DNA of 64,000 bases from Sequoia sempervirens (taxonomy: Eukaryota > Streptophyta > Pinopsida > Cupressales > Cupressaceae): the NCBI GenBank assembly GCA_007258455.2, contig VDFB02373365.1:222679353-222743352 (forward strand). Reading direction: 5' to 3'. This document shows, piece by piece, positions 11,514 through 24,003 of this stretch. Within the stretch, counting starts at the first letter, position 1; each line of letters starts with the position of its first letter. Both the position numbers and the translations under genes were made by a program. The notes beneath the pieces were generated by a model. That model was not told the DNA's origin. It saw only the letters and a list, made by a program, of their open reading frames with translations, and searched no databases.

Positions 11514-14500
11514 GGATGATCCTACAATGGTTACTTTTCCGCCTCTTGTGGTGACTCCACAATCTTCGACATAGGCGCCTTTGATGGTGATGACCATACA
11601 GTTTTCATCTAGGGAGGCAATGACTGTTTCATACACATGATTTACATTTGAGTGGGTGTCTTTCCCTGTATCATTTTTATTTCCTTTGTTGCCATGATTC
11701 GGCATCGGATTCGTATATATCTTAAGATCTTGATTTCCTGTAGGTTGTTCCATGTTTATGACTCTTTTATCGATGAGATCTTGGATGATGTTTTTCAATC
11801 TCATGCAACTGTTCATGGTATGGATTTTGATTTTATGGAACTCATAGAGTTGATTCTCGTTATACCAAGGAGGTTTCACATCCAGTTCTTGGTAATTCTC
11901 AAATGTAGGAGCTTTGATGAGTTTTTCCGTCTATCAGCTTTTTCATTATGTCTTCAAGTGGTTCCCCCAAAGTGGTGTAGTTTTGCTTGGGATAACTCCT
12001 ATTCCTTTGGGGTGGTCCCCTTTGGTCATTGAGATTGTTGATTGTCAGATTATTGTTTTGTTGTTGTATTGCGTGATGATTTTTTTGGTGTTGGATTTGA
12101 ATTTGTGGTGTGGGTGTGCTTTGGCGAGGAGCACTAATGACTACCTTGGCATCGTCGACACCATCATTAGTAATGTTTTTGTTCCTTACCCAAGTGTGAG
12201 GTTTATCATTGTAATTGGATCATGGGTGGTTGTTTTGTTGTTCGGGGTATGATGTTGATTTCGCGGGTTCAGTCATAAGGGCTCTTTCGATGTTGAGCGC
12301 CTTAGGGATCAACTGATCATATGTGGTGATGCCGTGAACCTTGAGATGAAATGCCAAGCGGCCTTCAAGGTTGGCTATGATGGTGCAAACTTGTTCTTCC
12401 GGCATGGTCCACTTGCTTCGATTGGCCTTGGATCGCCATCATTGTAGGAATGAGGTGAATGATTCACCCTTTCCTTGTTTTAGAGCTGAGAGTTCTTTTA
12501 GACTAACATCCATTGCAATGTTACATGCATAATTTTTAATGAATACATCCATAATTTCTTGGAATGTTCTAATGCCTAAAGGTAGATGAGAGAACCATTC
12601 CATAGCATGGCCAACCAAACTCCTAGGAAATAGCTGCATCAGATAAGTATTGTCGTATGCGACTTCCATGCAATGTACCTCGAATTCCCTGATGTGATCT
12701 TTAGGGTTTCTCGTCCCTCAATATTTGTCAAATTTGGGGATCTAAAATCCCTTGGGGAATGGTTTTATTACTAGGCTCCTATCAAATGGATAGGGACACA
12801 AGTTGCTTGGTGTTTTGGTTGTTCACCCTGATTGAAGATCGAGCACTTGTTGTGAGAGCAACCTGATTTGTGTCGTTACATTATTTTGTGGATCAGGGGG
12901 TAGGATGAAAGTTTTATGAGGTGTTTCCATCATGGGTTGGATGGGTGGGTTGTTTAGTGTGTTGTTCGATGGTATCTATATGTTCTGCTGAGCTAGGTAG
13001 GCTTCCACCTGTTACTGTATGAATAATGCTTGTTGTTGATCTTGTTGTTGCTGCGCTAAGATTTGTGCTTGCTGTTGTGCTTGTTGTTGTTCCAACAATG
13101 CTTGTTATTGTTCCAACAACGCTTGTTGTTGTGCCTGTTGTTGTTCCAACAACGCTTGTTGTTGGGCTGCCAATTCGGCTGCTTCTTGCTGCTCTTGATA
13201 CTGCTTTATTGCTTGTTGATATGCTTGCAATTGCACTGCTTGTCTTTGTGCAAGAAGTTGTGCTTGTGCTTGTGCCTATTGTGCTTGATATTCGACATTT
13301 TCCTGAGCTTGAGCTTGTGCTTGCGCTACTTGTGCTTGGGCTTGGGCTTGTGCCACTTGTTGTTGTCATAGAGCTTGTGCTTGAGCAACCTTTTGTTCTT
13401 GCAATGTTTGCAATGCTTGTGCGGCTTGTTGTTTTTGTTGTAAAAACACTTGGAATTGTTGCGCTTGTAATGCAGCTTGGGTTGCTTGGGCTGCTTGAGT
13501 GGCTAGTTGTGCGGCTTTTTTTTTTTTGCACTTGTTGGAATCCCCTTTGAAAGGAAGCTTGCAATGCCGTGTTGTATTGGCTTGATGTGGTGGAAGTTGG
13601 TGGTGGTGGGGGTGGTGGTCCATTTGGATAGCGTTAGTGGTGAGCGATGATGTTGTGTTGATGTTTTGAGTGATGGATGGTGATGTTGATGCGATGGTTG
13701 GTCCTTGGGAGACCATGCTTTATGATGTTAGGGAGTGTTTAATGATGTTGCAATTGCTTTTGCATTTTTCGTTTGTTGCGATATTGACGACAAGTTTTGA
13801 GCGTTTTTCATAATGGTTTGATTGATAGTTGGTAGAGGGGGAAGCCCTAAACCAAGGAGTGGTGTGGATGATGATGGAAATGGTGGAAGAGGTGGAAATG
13901 TGAGGGGTACAAGCTCTTGCGAGAATGTTGTGGTGTCGAATATGCCCCCTAGTCCGAACATATCTCCCTCTTCTTGTGAATTTGTGAGGAGAGGATTTTG
14001 AGGTGTTGCGCAAAAAAATGTTGATGATGGATCATGATGGAAAGTGAGAGGAACATTCTTATGTAATGGGTTTTCAAGTATGTTTTGTTCCAAGATGGTG
14101 TTTTCATCCAAGTTTTGATTATTAACAAGGGGGTGTGCTTGAATAGCATTGAGAAATGCATTTCCCTTATTAATATTGGGTTGGGTTGGAGCAAATGATG
14201 TCATGATTTGTAGAATGTTTTGTGTGATGCTTTGGGATGGGGGTGTAGATGATATGGGAATGGTGGATGAGATTGGAGGAAATGATGTCTCCACTATGGT
14301 ACTCACATTGAAATCCAAAGGTAACTTGGCCCCTTGTTTTGCTAGCTCCAATATGTATAACGAAGGGTTAAACCTCATCATGATGTTAATGATTTTATGG
14401 TTCTCCGGATTTTGGAGCATTTCAGTTATTTCTTCATGAGACATTCCAAATGTAAGATCCTCTCCTTGGTTTTCCTCTTGCGTATTTTTTGATGATGAGA

Positions 14501-14622
14501 TGGTCAAAGGATTGCTTGATTCAATGAGATTCATTTCAACGTTTGCTTGGCTAAGATCACGAAGCAGGTGTTTCTTTGTTGCCTTCCATACTCTTCTTGT
14601 ATTGAGATCTAGTTTGAACCAT
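11514..14622 (-). pseudogene. E1 Gag
   Basis: A likely start is the ATG at 14620-14622, giving MVQTRSQYKK, a start typical of Tat polyproteins. A Pro/Ser-rich N-terminal region is followed by a Gln/Ala-rich tract. The conserved Retrotrans_gag core follows (about 12230-12720), with MEVAYDNTYLMQLFPRSLVG, AMEWFSHLP, FIKNYA and LKQGKGESFTSFLQ. Then come MPEEQVCTIIANLEGRL and a C-terminal zinc-finger remnant, YEFHKIKIHTMNSCMRL, with its first Cys changed to Tyr. At least two frame changes, near 11890 and near the N-terminus, and several stops inactivate it. Gag would form the cytoplasmic particle. Confidence 0.88.
13000..13530 (-). repeat. Gln/Ala-rich coding repeat inside E1 Gag
   Basis: CAACAA/GCxCAA repeats encode runs such as LLEQQQAQQQALLEQ and QAQAQAQ for about 170 residues. 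On the plus strand the same bases read as TTGTTG repeats and give spurious Leu/Val-rich frames. A few TAG codons interrupt the Gln runs, consistent with CAG to TAG changes. Confidence 0.85.
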
Positions 14623-14639
14623 AAAACAAGGATCAATTT

Positions 14640-17424
14640 TCAAGAATAGTAGAGATGAATCTCTTGGTTCTTAGGATTGATCTTTACTTTATGCCCAAAG
14701 TAGAAAATTTTAGGATACCTTGAGGATCAAAAGGTGATATGATGATGATGCAAGGGATGGATGATGCGGATGTTTTGGATTTTGATAATCTTGAAGGAGA
14801 TACTAGGCTTTTAGGATTTTCAGATATGTTTCGGATTTTTGATTTTGATTTGATTTTGGATTTGGGATTTGTCCTTGATTTTGATTTTGATTGCTTTTGA
14901 TTTTGAACAAAAAAGACCCTAAGATGTTGGATGATGATCTAAGGGATAGATTTGTTCAAAGGAGGATAATTTGAATATGTGTGGGGAGAAGGACGCATCT
15001 ACCCACACTTATTCAAACAAGATGATAGTTTCACTAAGCATATGAAGAAGGATTCATCCACATATACTAAGCTAAACAAGATGATTTTGATAAATTTGAC
15101 TAAGCATATGCAAAAGGATGCAACTACACATACCTAGCCAAAGGTGATTTTGATAATGTTTTCAAGGATTTAGTCTCAAATATTTTTGAAGATTTTGATT
15201 TTGCCAAAAAGCCTAGCATTAAGGATGATTCCAAGATTTTCCAAAAGGTGATGATGAGATGATTCTTGTTTTGAAGGATGAAGGATGGATGAAAAGATTT
15301 TGATTTGCTTTGATCCTAAGATGAACCTATAAAAGACACTTTGTTTGCCTAGACCTAGGTATTGAAGAGCATACAATGCTTCTATAGACCTTTGTAACCA
15401 AGAAATGATTCCATTTGAACATATATTTTTGGATTTTGAACCAATAATTTTTTTGCTTTAGAATTTGGACTTTTTGAGAATCGTGAGTCTTTAACACACA
15501 TGAAAGTTCATTTTGCTTAGCTTTGCTTAATGGATTTATTTTACCAAAAACACTTTCTTTGATTAAGTTTTCAAACTAAGGTGTCTAATGTCTTAATTTC
15601 TTCAAACCCCACAAGATATGTCATGGAAATTCGATGAAGTTAAGGCAAGGGTTTTCCTATTGTTTACTTAAGTAGACAAATCGAGATGTAATCCAATGTT
15701 TAGAAACCTATAAGGATGTAAGTCCCAAGGGCATGCAATAACATATGGATTGAGTCAATTGTATTTGTCTCCAAAAGGGTTTGAAATTTGGATGATGATG
15801 TTATGCGTTTGTTTTCAAGATGTTTTTCATTAAGCAATGCATTTTGTAACCCAAGAATAAGTACAATCCTATGGATGTGTAAGACAATATTTTTTGGATT
15901 CCCACTTGGACAAGTCTAGCTACGCTTATCTTTAGCGAATGGTTAGATGTTTGACCCCACTGGCTCCCCTCCACGGTACTCACTTATACGGGGCAGCCAA
16001 ACATCAACACCCATGAAACTCCCATGGCATGTTTTCCATTTCTACTAAAAGACCGTAAAAGTGTGGGGTGGCTTCGGAATGACCGTTCTTGCACCAACAA
16101 ATAAATTAAAGGATTTTGGAAAATTCTAGCACATGGGTTTTAATAAGGACTTTCCGTTCATGGAGATTGACCCATACAGCAAGAGTCCCCTTTCGAATCC
16201 ATCTTGTCAGAATCAACCGCATGATATTGGCGTTTACTCCAATACCCACATTTATATACCAGTTGGAAATACTCTTGGCTTTAGAGTGTTACTGGTTGAG
16301 TTGTTCCCTTGGGTGAGTACTTTTTCCCCAAGGCAAGCCCTCTAGGATAAACAAAAGTGAATAAGGAACAATATTCGTAACTCGATCAATCCTTGCTGGC
16401 AACAAAGAGAGAGAATATACACAACAATGCCCCCACTCACACTCGCACAAGATTTTGTTCAATTTTAAAACCCAAATCGAAGTGTGGAGGTGATTGCTTT
16501 GTCTCAACCTAAAATCATGAAAAAGGCCTTTTGATTCTCAAGATCTCTATAAAGTGCGAGAGAAGTGCATACGTCCTTTTTCAATGAATTTAGTTTAAGT
16601 AAGCCTTCACGAAAACAAAGTGGCACTTGTTCTTTTTAAATCCACAAAGCAAAATGTGAGTTCTTTTTAAGCACCAAAAGACAAATGATAGACATTTTGT
16701 TCAATTTTTATCCAAAGAAACAAACTCTAGTATATTGTGATCCTAATGTTCATTTTAGCCTTTTGCAAGAAATGGAAAGATTCTTTTTAACCCAAATGAA
16801 ATTAGTGTCCTAAGGAAGAAGTGATAACAATTTCTTAAAAAGTGTTAAGCAAACACTAAAGTGTTAAAAAAAACTTTGATTTGATGAAACATCCTCTTCA
16901 TGCTTCTCCTTTCTTTGTTTTCGATTTCCAACCTACAAGGGAGAAAACCAATCAGATTCTAGAAAATACAGAGAGTAAAATGCAAAAAATAGAAGACAAA
17001 TTCATCATTAATCAAAAAGCACGTGCTAAAATTTATTTTCTACTTTTTACTCCCTTCCAGCGGTGCAACCGGTGACTCCGTCGTAGTTTTATTTTTGAGT
17101 GGTGCCCTCATAGCGCTGCTTACCAGTCAGCATCGCTTTGTCTCGAGACAGTGAACTCAACTGCATTGCAGTTTTTGCCCAACATCGTAGTTTTTTTTTT
17201 TAAGTTCATGCGAGTCAACCAGTCAAGCGGCAGAGTTTATAATTCAATTTTTTTTTGGCAGGACAAGTCCAGTGTCACACTTTGAGTTTCCCGCAGTGCT
17301 ATATAGGGATGCTGAAGAGACAGCAGTGCCAAAACAACGATGTTGAGCTCCTAGCATTGGAATTTTTCTATGTATGAACAAAAATGGGGAAATTTGTAAG
17401 AAAAGTGATAAAGAATGATATCCA
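14640..17424. other. E1 leader between primer site and Gag
   Basis: About 2.8 kb without a convincing ORF. T-rich and GATTTTGATTTTG-like simple sequence lies at 14760-15350. A GC-richer module lies at 17050-17340. Long leaders are usual in large Tat/Ogre-type elements. Confidence 0.6.
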
Positions 17425-17442
17425 GCCCTCCCTCTAGCGCCA
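17425..17442 (-). other. E1 primer-binding site
   Basis: On the minus strand TGGCGCTAGAGGGAGGGC begins two bases after the CA end of the 5' LTR. The TGG start matches the CCA tail of a tRNA. I cannot name the tRNA with certainty. Confidence 0.75.
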
Positions 17443-17444
17443 AA

Positions 17445-18679
17445 TGTGCGAACCCTAATCCTAGTACATGCAAAACAACAAGAATAAACAAGTTAAACAA
17501 GAGATTGCAAGCTAAAACAATGATTCCCTATGAAATCCATTTACAACTTTGAATTAGGAAAGAAAACAACAAAGAACACAATGAAACAAAGAAATATAGA
17601 TTCAATCCTAATTTAAATGTGCAAATCCATGATCCCATGGGGGAATTGGTGCCAGCTTGATGTGAAAATTGGCCCTTTCCCAATTCCTAAGATGAAAGCT
17701 TGATATGTTGATGGAGATTGATCCACTTTGATGGTGAAGAATGAGAGCTCCAAGCCAAAATCTGCAAAAAACCTAGCTAAGAACTCAAGATTGATGGATG
17801 GAAATGGCTAAATATTTTAGCATAATAACTTTGCATAATTTGTGGATGATCAAATGAGGATATGAGCTCTTTATTTATAGAATGCCAAGATGGATGAATG
17901 CCCAAATTTGAGCAATGTGGGACTAACATTCATCCAATGGCATGATGCCACTTGTCATTCTATGAATGGATGAAGGATGTGCAAGATTTGGGGATTGTTC
18001 CAATAAATGCATATTTTTGAATTTCAAATTTGTTGAAATGACTTACAAGAGGGAAGGGAAATTACAATAAATTCCACTTGGCTCAAGACAAAGGACATGC
18101 AAGATGAAGTTATTGCCTTGTTGGATGTACATGTTGACTTGGAATTTTTGAATTCAAATTTGGAGAATATTCCAAAAGATGCCTTGTGAGGAAAATAGAG
18201 ATTTAATAAATGAATTAAATCTATTTTCATGTGCAACTTGCAAAATCTAGAGGATGGGACATGGGATGAATTAAATTAATCAAGGGTTAATTAATTTAAT
18301 GAGAGATTAGATGATGTGACCTATTTGACTCAAATTTATGGATTTATTTAAATCAAATAAGAGAGGAATATGATAAGAGATTAATTAAATAAGGATTTTG
18401 ATTTATTAAATTGAAAGAGATGGTGTTAGATTAAATCAAATAAATTTTATTATTTAATTAAATAGGGATAATTAGATTAGATAGATTGATTTAATTAACA
18501 AAAGAGATTGACTTAATTAGATAAAATGATTTATTCAATTAAGGGATGAAAGTTGATGAATTTAATCAGATAAGAAGATTTGATTAAATGGTTAGACCGA
18601 GGGATGATTCAGGAAGAAACGATGTTAGTAGGTTGGGATCAAGTGCACAATGTCAATCAATATATTTGACGTGTCTACA
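17445..18679 (-). repeat. E1 5' LTR (complete, 1235 bp)
   Basis: On the plus strand it runs from TGTGCGAACCC to GTGTCTACA, giving TGT...ACA ends. The inner part matches 1-777. The right boundary abuts the E2 LTR remnant with no other sequence between. Confidence 0.93.
17868..17881 (-). promoter_or_regulatory. TATA box of E1 LTR
   Basis: TCTATAAATAAAG on the minus strand. The same motif (TTCTATAAATAGAG) is kept in the related solo LTR near 46730-46745, supporting a real promoter element. Confidence 0.65.
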
Positions 18680-20259
18680 ACTCCATTACTACCTTTACCA
18701 TAAGTTTGTCCCTATTGCCTTTATTCATAAAGGACAAACCCCCTTGGTAACTATGTTTGTTTCCCTAGTTTTCTTTGCAACAAGGACTATCATTTGCATA
18801 TTGATTGAGCTACTAGCTTGTGTTGCTATACCTTTTCCCACTAGCAGTAGACAGATGAAACTTGGAAGAAAAATAACTTTCATTGAGTGGCAGCTACAGA
18901 TGGAATGATATTTTATGGTTTTGAACTAAACAATAATGAACCTTGAGGTCTTAAAGTTTCAACTTCATGAGATTTTGTCTTCTTGTCATTGATAACACCT
19001 CTTAGCTTGAGACCTCTCTCATTTCTTGAAGACCATTACATGATTTTTCTTGTCCTGGATATGATTTGATTGAAAATTCTATAGCATGGTTTGCAGACTG
19101 CCCCTCTAGAGTTCACCTTCATCCTTGATAATCACTAGTTGCCTCTTACCGATTTCCCTTTGATAGGTTCATTATCATGGTAATCTTGTCACACTTTAGC
19201 ATCCTATTATTGAAGGTCTATCCTCTCTTATCTAATTGTCACCTTATGTTGTCTATATGTCTATTCTTTTGATTGGAAGTTCTCCTCTCTTTGAAAGTTC
19301 ATTTACTTAGAATTGGAACCTTAAGGACTTCCCTCTTTACACTTTATGTGACTGAGCTGATGAAGAGGCATCATCATTTGCATTCCTGGTTTTATCTTAA
19401 CTACTACCCCATTATATCAAAGTGATTGTGTAGGTGACTGCTATGAATTGCACCCATCTTAATTTATAAAATTTACACTTTATTTCCTCTGTTGTAACTA
19501 AGAGGATAGTATATTGGGATCAACCCTTGTGGGAGCCATATTTTCTCCACATACTATAATTTTTGGCAAGGTAATCCTATAATGGAAAATGTACCTATAG
19601 CTTCACAGTGAACAAACAAGTTAATAAAACAATTAAGTTCAAAGCTTGATGATGAATGGATGATTATTTGCTTTCTTGCATCATCATGATGCTGATGTAT
19701 CTAGGCTTGTGATGCTTTTATCTCTGAATTTCTGATATGATGTTTAATAAGAAATAGATTGAATTCCTATCTATTCAAATGGTATGTAAGAGTGTTGGAA
19801 TCCTGAGCTCTAACACACTTCCTTTTGACCCTTTCAGGTACTTCATGTAGACAACAACAAAACTTTGAGGAGGGATTGAAGATGAAGTTGATCAGTTGTG
19901 GGGTTTGTCAGTCAGGAAGTGACGAATCCCTCCTCTCTTATATGTCATTTCTTTCAGTTATTCAATCTCCTTTTCTTATTGTATCATATCAGTTATTCCC
20001 ACAACTTTTGTGGGAAACCTATGAACATATTCTTTTGCAATGAATATAAACACTATTTTATGCAAAGTTTAAAAATAATTTCATTTTTCTGTAAAACAAT
20101 TGCATGCAATAAACTAAAAATTCTTTCTATAGAATTGTTTGAATGAACACATAAGGTCCTTAGAAAATTTATAATGTACCTTTATTCTCTTCAAGGTAGA
20201 AAGTATTAGTGTCGTACCAGCCTAACCTGAATAGGATGAAAAGTAGAATTTAGGTAACA
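18680..20259 (-). repeat. E2 3' LTR fragment
   Basis: Direct repeat of the right part of 26648-30522. It ends TAGGTAACA at 20259. Its missing part was displaced by E1, whose LTR ends at 18679. Confidence 0.9.
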
Positions 20260-20639
20260 TTTTGGCGACTTCTGCTAAATGCTTGTCTGCCAAGCATCCT
20301 TGATCAGTAGCATAACTTATCTATTGGGCATAGGAGTTAATTCCTTCTTACAACTCAGAAAAAATCTCTGTAACTCCACATTTATAATTTGAACAACAAC
20401 AAAACAAAACTGAAAAAAACTACCATGGCTCTATTTAGAATAGGGCTAGCAAACTTTGCATCAACACTTATTGGAAAATGAAAATTGAACTAAAATAGAT
20501 GTGCAATCAACACTTATTAATTGAAAACTCTACTCTACTTGTACATTTGCAAACTTTTTCTCTTCAAAAACAACGTTTAAGGTGAATCTTGTTGAATGGG
20601 ATAGGTAACACCTCTCCATCCATCTTTGAAAGATGAAAA
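20260..20639. other. E2 3' untranslated segment
   Basis: Short non-coding stretch between integrase and the 3' LTR. The junction reads AACA then TTTTGGCGACTTCTGC on the plus strand. It is not a purine-rich tract on the minus strand as would be expected. Confidence 0.5.
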
Positions 20640-21730
20640 GCATTATGCTATTTGCATTCAATTATCACATAAGGGCCATCCCACATGGCATCAAATTTGG
20701 TATACTTACCAGGTTTACTTTTGAGCTCATCCCACTTGAAAACAAGATCACCCTCAATAAACACTCTTGGTGTACTACTTTTCTATCAAAAGTATTTTTC
20801 ATCTAAGCCCGATGGATCTCCAAATTCCTAAATGATTCTTTTCTTACCTCCTCTAACTCCATCAGTTGTGCAAGCCCGATTTCCATAGGCTCCTCTTCTA
20901 ACATTTCCAACTCTTTGATCAAATTCAAAGTTCACAATTCAAATGAAATTGGAAGTCTTGCTTCTTTGCCATAAGTGAGGGCATTTGGTGAATTACCTGT
21001 ATCTCTTTTAGGAGTAATCCTATTAGCCCACAGGGCTAGCTTTAACTTGTCATGCCAAGCTCTCTGATTATCCTCAATCATCTTCTTGATGATCTTAATA
21101 AAGTTTTTATTGGTTGATTCAACTTGTCCATTACCCTGAGGGTAATAATTGAATGAAGTATTCAGATATATATTATTCTTAACAGACCAATCAGATACTT
21201 TCAAACCAACAAATTCCAATGCATTATCATAAATAATGGAATCACGAGTACCAAACCTTGCAACTAGATCCTGATAGAAGTTTAGAACAACAATCCCATT
21301 TGCCTCCTTCAATGCCACAACTTCTTACCACTTAGTAAAATAGTCAGTTGTATTCAATATCCATTTGTGACTTTCACTTGAAGGTGGATTAATAGGCCTA
21401 ATAAAATCAAGGCCCCACTTGCCAAAGGGCTATTCAACCTGAATTGGGTGTAATGGTAAGGCTACAAGCCTCTGCTTTCCTACAAATAATGAACATTTAT
21501 TGCATTTTCTAACCCAAGCATGAACATATTTAAAAAAATCATGCCAGTAATAGCCAACTCTCATGATCTTTAGAGCTATAATTCTTGGTGCAAAATGGCC
21601 TCCAAAAATCCCATCATGAAATTCTTTTAGAAGTTTATCAATCTGATATGGTTCAATACACCTAAGAAAAACCCCATGAAAGTCTCTTTTATATAAAACT
21701 CCATCTATAACAGTATAAGGGATGGCTTGA
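20640..21730 (-). pseudogene. E2 integrase
   Basis: The zinc finger shows EFHDGIFGGHF and WVRKCNKC (about 21490-21635). The core has Asp in WGLDFIRP, YFTKW, Asp in SIIYDNALEF and Glu in YYPQGNGQVESTNK (about 20932-21400). A C-terminal part follows, with a MENTF-like kinase-unrelated segment. The three catalytic acidic residues appear intact, unlike in E1. Stops occur at about 21330 and 20930 and elsewhere. Confidence 0.9.
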
Positions 21731-21779
21731 AGTATAAAATAAATTCTTTTGCTTTATCCAAACCTTAAGGATAGTCAAA

Positions 21780-22270
21780 AATATGTAGATAGTGTATTAT
21801 TCCTTGAATCTAGTTGGAGGAAGAAACTGGAACAACAACTTGTTCCTCATTGTTAAGCACTGTCACAACTTGCTCATCAAGTTCTTTGTTGTCTTCTTCC
21901 TTTCTAGCAAGTTGCTCACATAAAACTTTGCCTCTAACAAGCTTTGTAACCTTGATATTGACATCATATTCCATTACCCTAGTTACCCAACTCACTCTCT
22001 TATCATTGATATCTTTGCTAAGCAAGAAATCCTTAATTGTAGGATGGGAAACCAACAACTGAATCTTATTGTTAGAAAGCACATGCCTAAATTTTTTAAG
22101 GCTTCTAACTATAGCTAGGACATGCTTTTCAACAAAAAGAGTATCTCACCTCATAATCTTGCAAAACTTGGCTAAAGAAAGCCACGGGCTGCTCTAATCC
22201 TTCTTCATCCTGTTGACAAAGCATAGCTAAAACAATATAACACTTCCAAATGTATATAATATAAAATATT
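21780..22270 (-). pseudogene. E2 ordinary RNase H
   Basis: Follows reverse transcriptase. Remnants read YILYTFGSVI, then a Gln/Glu-rich QDEEGLEQPVAFFSQ and a YEVRYS-like segment, ending with IQLLVSHPTIKDFLL and RVSWVTRVMEYDV. This is the gypsy RNase H and connection to integrase. The first catalytic Asp is not evident and several frame changes are present. Confidence 0.75.
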
Positions 22271-23325
22271 TAACAAAATTTGGGTTTATGAGTGTTGGGG
22301 CTGCTGCAAGGGCCTCCTTTATCTCTTCAAAACTCCTCTTGCCTTCCTTATTCCAACTAAATGGAATATTCTTTTGAAGCATTGAAGTAAGAGGCTTTAA
22401 GAGAGATGCGATGTTTGGAATGAACCTTCTTAAAAAATTGATCCTACTTAGAAAACTTTGCAAGCTTTTCTTGTGTGTTGGTAAGGGTAAAGCTAGAATA
22501 ACAGTGATCCCTTCTAAATCTATTGAAATACCATGCTTGGAAACTACATGTCCAAGAAGCAGAACCTTTATGGACAAAAAAAATGCTCTTTTTTGGGTTA
22601 AGAGAAATCCCATATTCTCTGCATTTCTCAAATATCTACCTTAAATGATCAAAATGTTCGTTAGCATTCTTTGAAAAAATAGTAATGTCATCTAAATAAA
22701 CAAGTACAAACTTATTTATGAGGCCTTGGAAAGCCATGTCCATAGCTCTTTGAAAGGTTTTCCCTGCATTGGACAATCCAAAGGGCATCTTTTTATAGGC
22801 CATAGTACTCTATTTGATAGTAAAGGAAGTTTTGAATTGATATTCCTCTTTTACTAAAATTTGGTTGTACCCTCAGTAACCATCTAACAATGAAAACCTG
22901 TTAGAACCTGAAACAACTTGCAAAATATGCTCCATTAAGGGAAGTGGATACTGATCTTTGAGAGAGGCTCTGTTTAGATCACATAAATCAATACATAGCC
23001 TAATCTCGCCATTCTTTTTCCTAATAGGTACCAAGTTAGAAACCCAAGATTTATGCTTAATTGGAAAGATAATATTATCTTCGATCATCTTTTTTAACTC
23101 TATTTTCATAAGATGTTCCAGCTTGGGATTTAAAGACCTTTCCCTTTGTCTTAGTGGTTTTTCCTTGGGTTCCAGCTCAATAGTGTGTTGAGCTAACTTA
23201 GGGTTAAAACCCTTCAAATCTCCATATTCCCAAGCAAAAACATCAATAAACTCCTGAAAAAGTAAAATAAAAGCACGGATCTTGTTTTGCTGAAATGTTG
23301 GCTTTATCCTTTCTAACTTGATCAT
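22271..23325 (-). pseudogene. E2 reverse transcriptase
   Basis: Motifs in order: FIDVFAWEYGDLKGFNPKLA, the TIELEPKEKPLRQRER entry, WVSNLVPIRKKNGEIRLCID, RFSLLDGY, a TGA, then GYNQI, KMPFGLSNAGKTFQRAMD and the catalytic box YLDDITIFSK (about 22690-22720). The connection LNPKKSIFFV follows. A TGA sits inside the SGYNQI motif near 22873 and there is at least one frame change near 22630. Confidence 0.92.
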
Positions 23326-23455
23326 CAGTATTAAAAATTGATTCTAAGGTTACCAAACCTTTAGGTAGCTTATTTGATTTCAATTGTAAAATCTGGTTAT
23401 CATACTGTTGTTGCCATTTTTTCTGGTTTCCAGCTACAAACTCAGCTTCCTCCAT

Positions 23456-24003
23456 TAGAAAATTTATAATATGCTCATCACTTTCAAAAACCTACCAATT
23501 TGTGTTGTTATTTGGCACTGATGGCCTCACTATCACCTTCACATACTATTGTACCTCAACATTATGCACATCAGTTGGAATATCAAACTGGGAACCTAAG
23601 GCAACCAACCTATCCACTTCTTTATTTTGGTTTCTAGGAATGGACAGTAGATTGAAAGCATCAAATTCCTCAATTAAATCCCAAACTCTATGCTTATAAA
23701 GCTTAAGAAAATCATTCTTTGTCACATTCATATTTCTTACTTGATTTTCTACTAATTTTGTATCACCAAAAACTTGCAAGCATTTAATACCTTTATTTCT
23801 ATCCCATTTTAGGCCATGAATGAGTGCTTCATATTTTGCATACTTATTTGAACAACTAAAAGCAAAACGAAAGGTTGAATAATACCTCTCACAACTTGGA
23901 GAAACTAGCATAGCACCTCCACCAACACCCACTTTACTTCTTGAGCCATCAACATAAAAATTCCAAAGTTGATTGGCTTGCTATTCAAGCTATTGTGTTT
24001 CCT
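23456..24003 (-). pseudogene. E2 archaeal-type RNase H placed upstream of reverse transcriptase
   Basis: Reads WNFYVDGSRSKVGVGGGAML, then FAFSCSNKYAKYEALIHGL, CLQVFGDTKLV and FNLLSIPRNQNKEVDRLVAL. The Asp of VDGS, the Glu of YEAL and the Asp of FGDT are all present, as is the RNQNKEVDRL helix. Two in-frame TAG codons just upstream (near 23982-23996) flank codons where CAG is likely to have stood. It shares one reading frame with the protease to its right (24784 down to 23546), so it belongs to the polyprotein. In E1 and in typical Tat elements this domain follows reverse transcriptase. Confidence 0.88.

Larger units (their letters stand above)
1..18679 (-). mobile_element. E1: Tat-lineage Ty3/gypsy LTR retrotransposon, nested in E2, left end outside window
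   Basis: The sequence at 1-777 recurs at about 17907-18679 with roughly 30 differences by eye (about 96% identity), and these are the LTRs. All pol domains read on the minus strand in the order gag, protease, reverse transcriptase, RNase H, second archaeal-type RNase H, integrase. A primer-binding site lies just inside the right LTR and a polypurine tract just inside the left one. Dual RNase H and a long segment between pol and the 3' LTR are traits of the Tat group of plant Ty3/gypsy elements. Full length would be about 19 kb. The element is dead: pol carries about nine in-frame stops and integrase has lost a catalytic Asp. It sits inside the left LTR of E2. Confidence 0.93.

Noticed and set aside
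13026..13550. Long Leu/Val-rich plus-strand ORF that looks like a membrane protein
   Set aside because: It is the antisense reading of the Gln/Ala repeat in E1 Gag (TTGTTG repeats).
12914..13564. Ser/Thr-rich minus-strand ORF of 216 codons
   Set aside because: Alternate frame of the same Gag repeat; the Gag frame is the one that continues into the conserved core.
20260..20280. Plus-strand primer-binding site implying that E2 runs left to right
   Set aside because: All E2 protein domains and a better primer site at 26625-26642 are on the minus strand; kept only as a finding.
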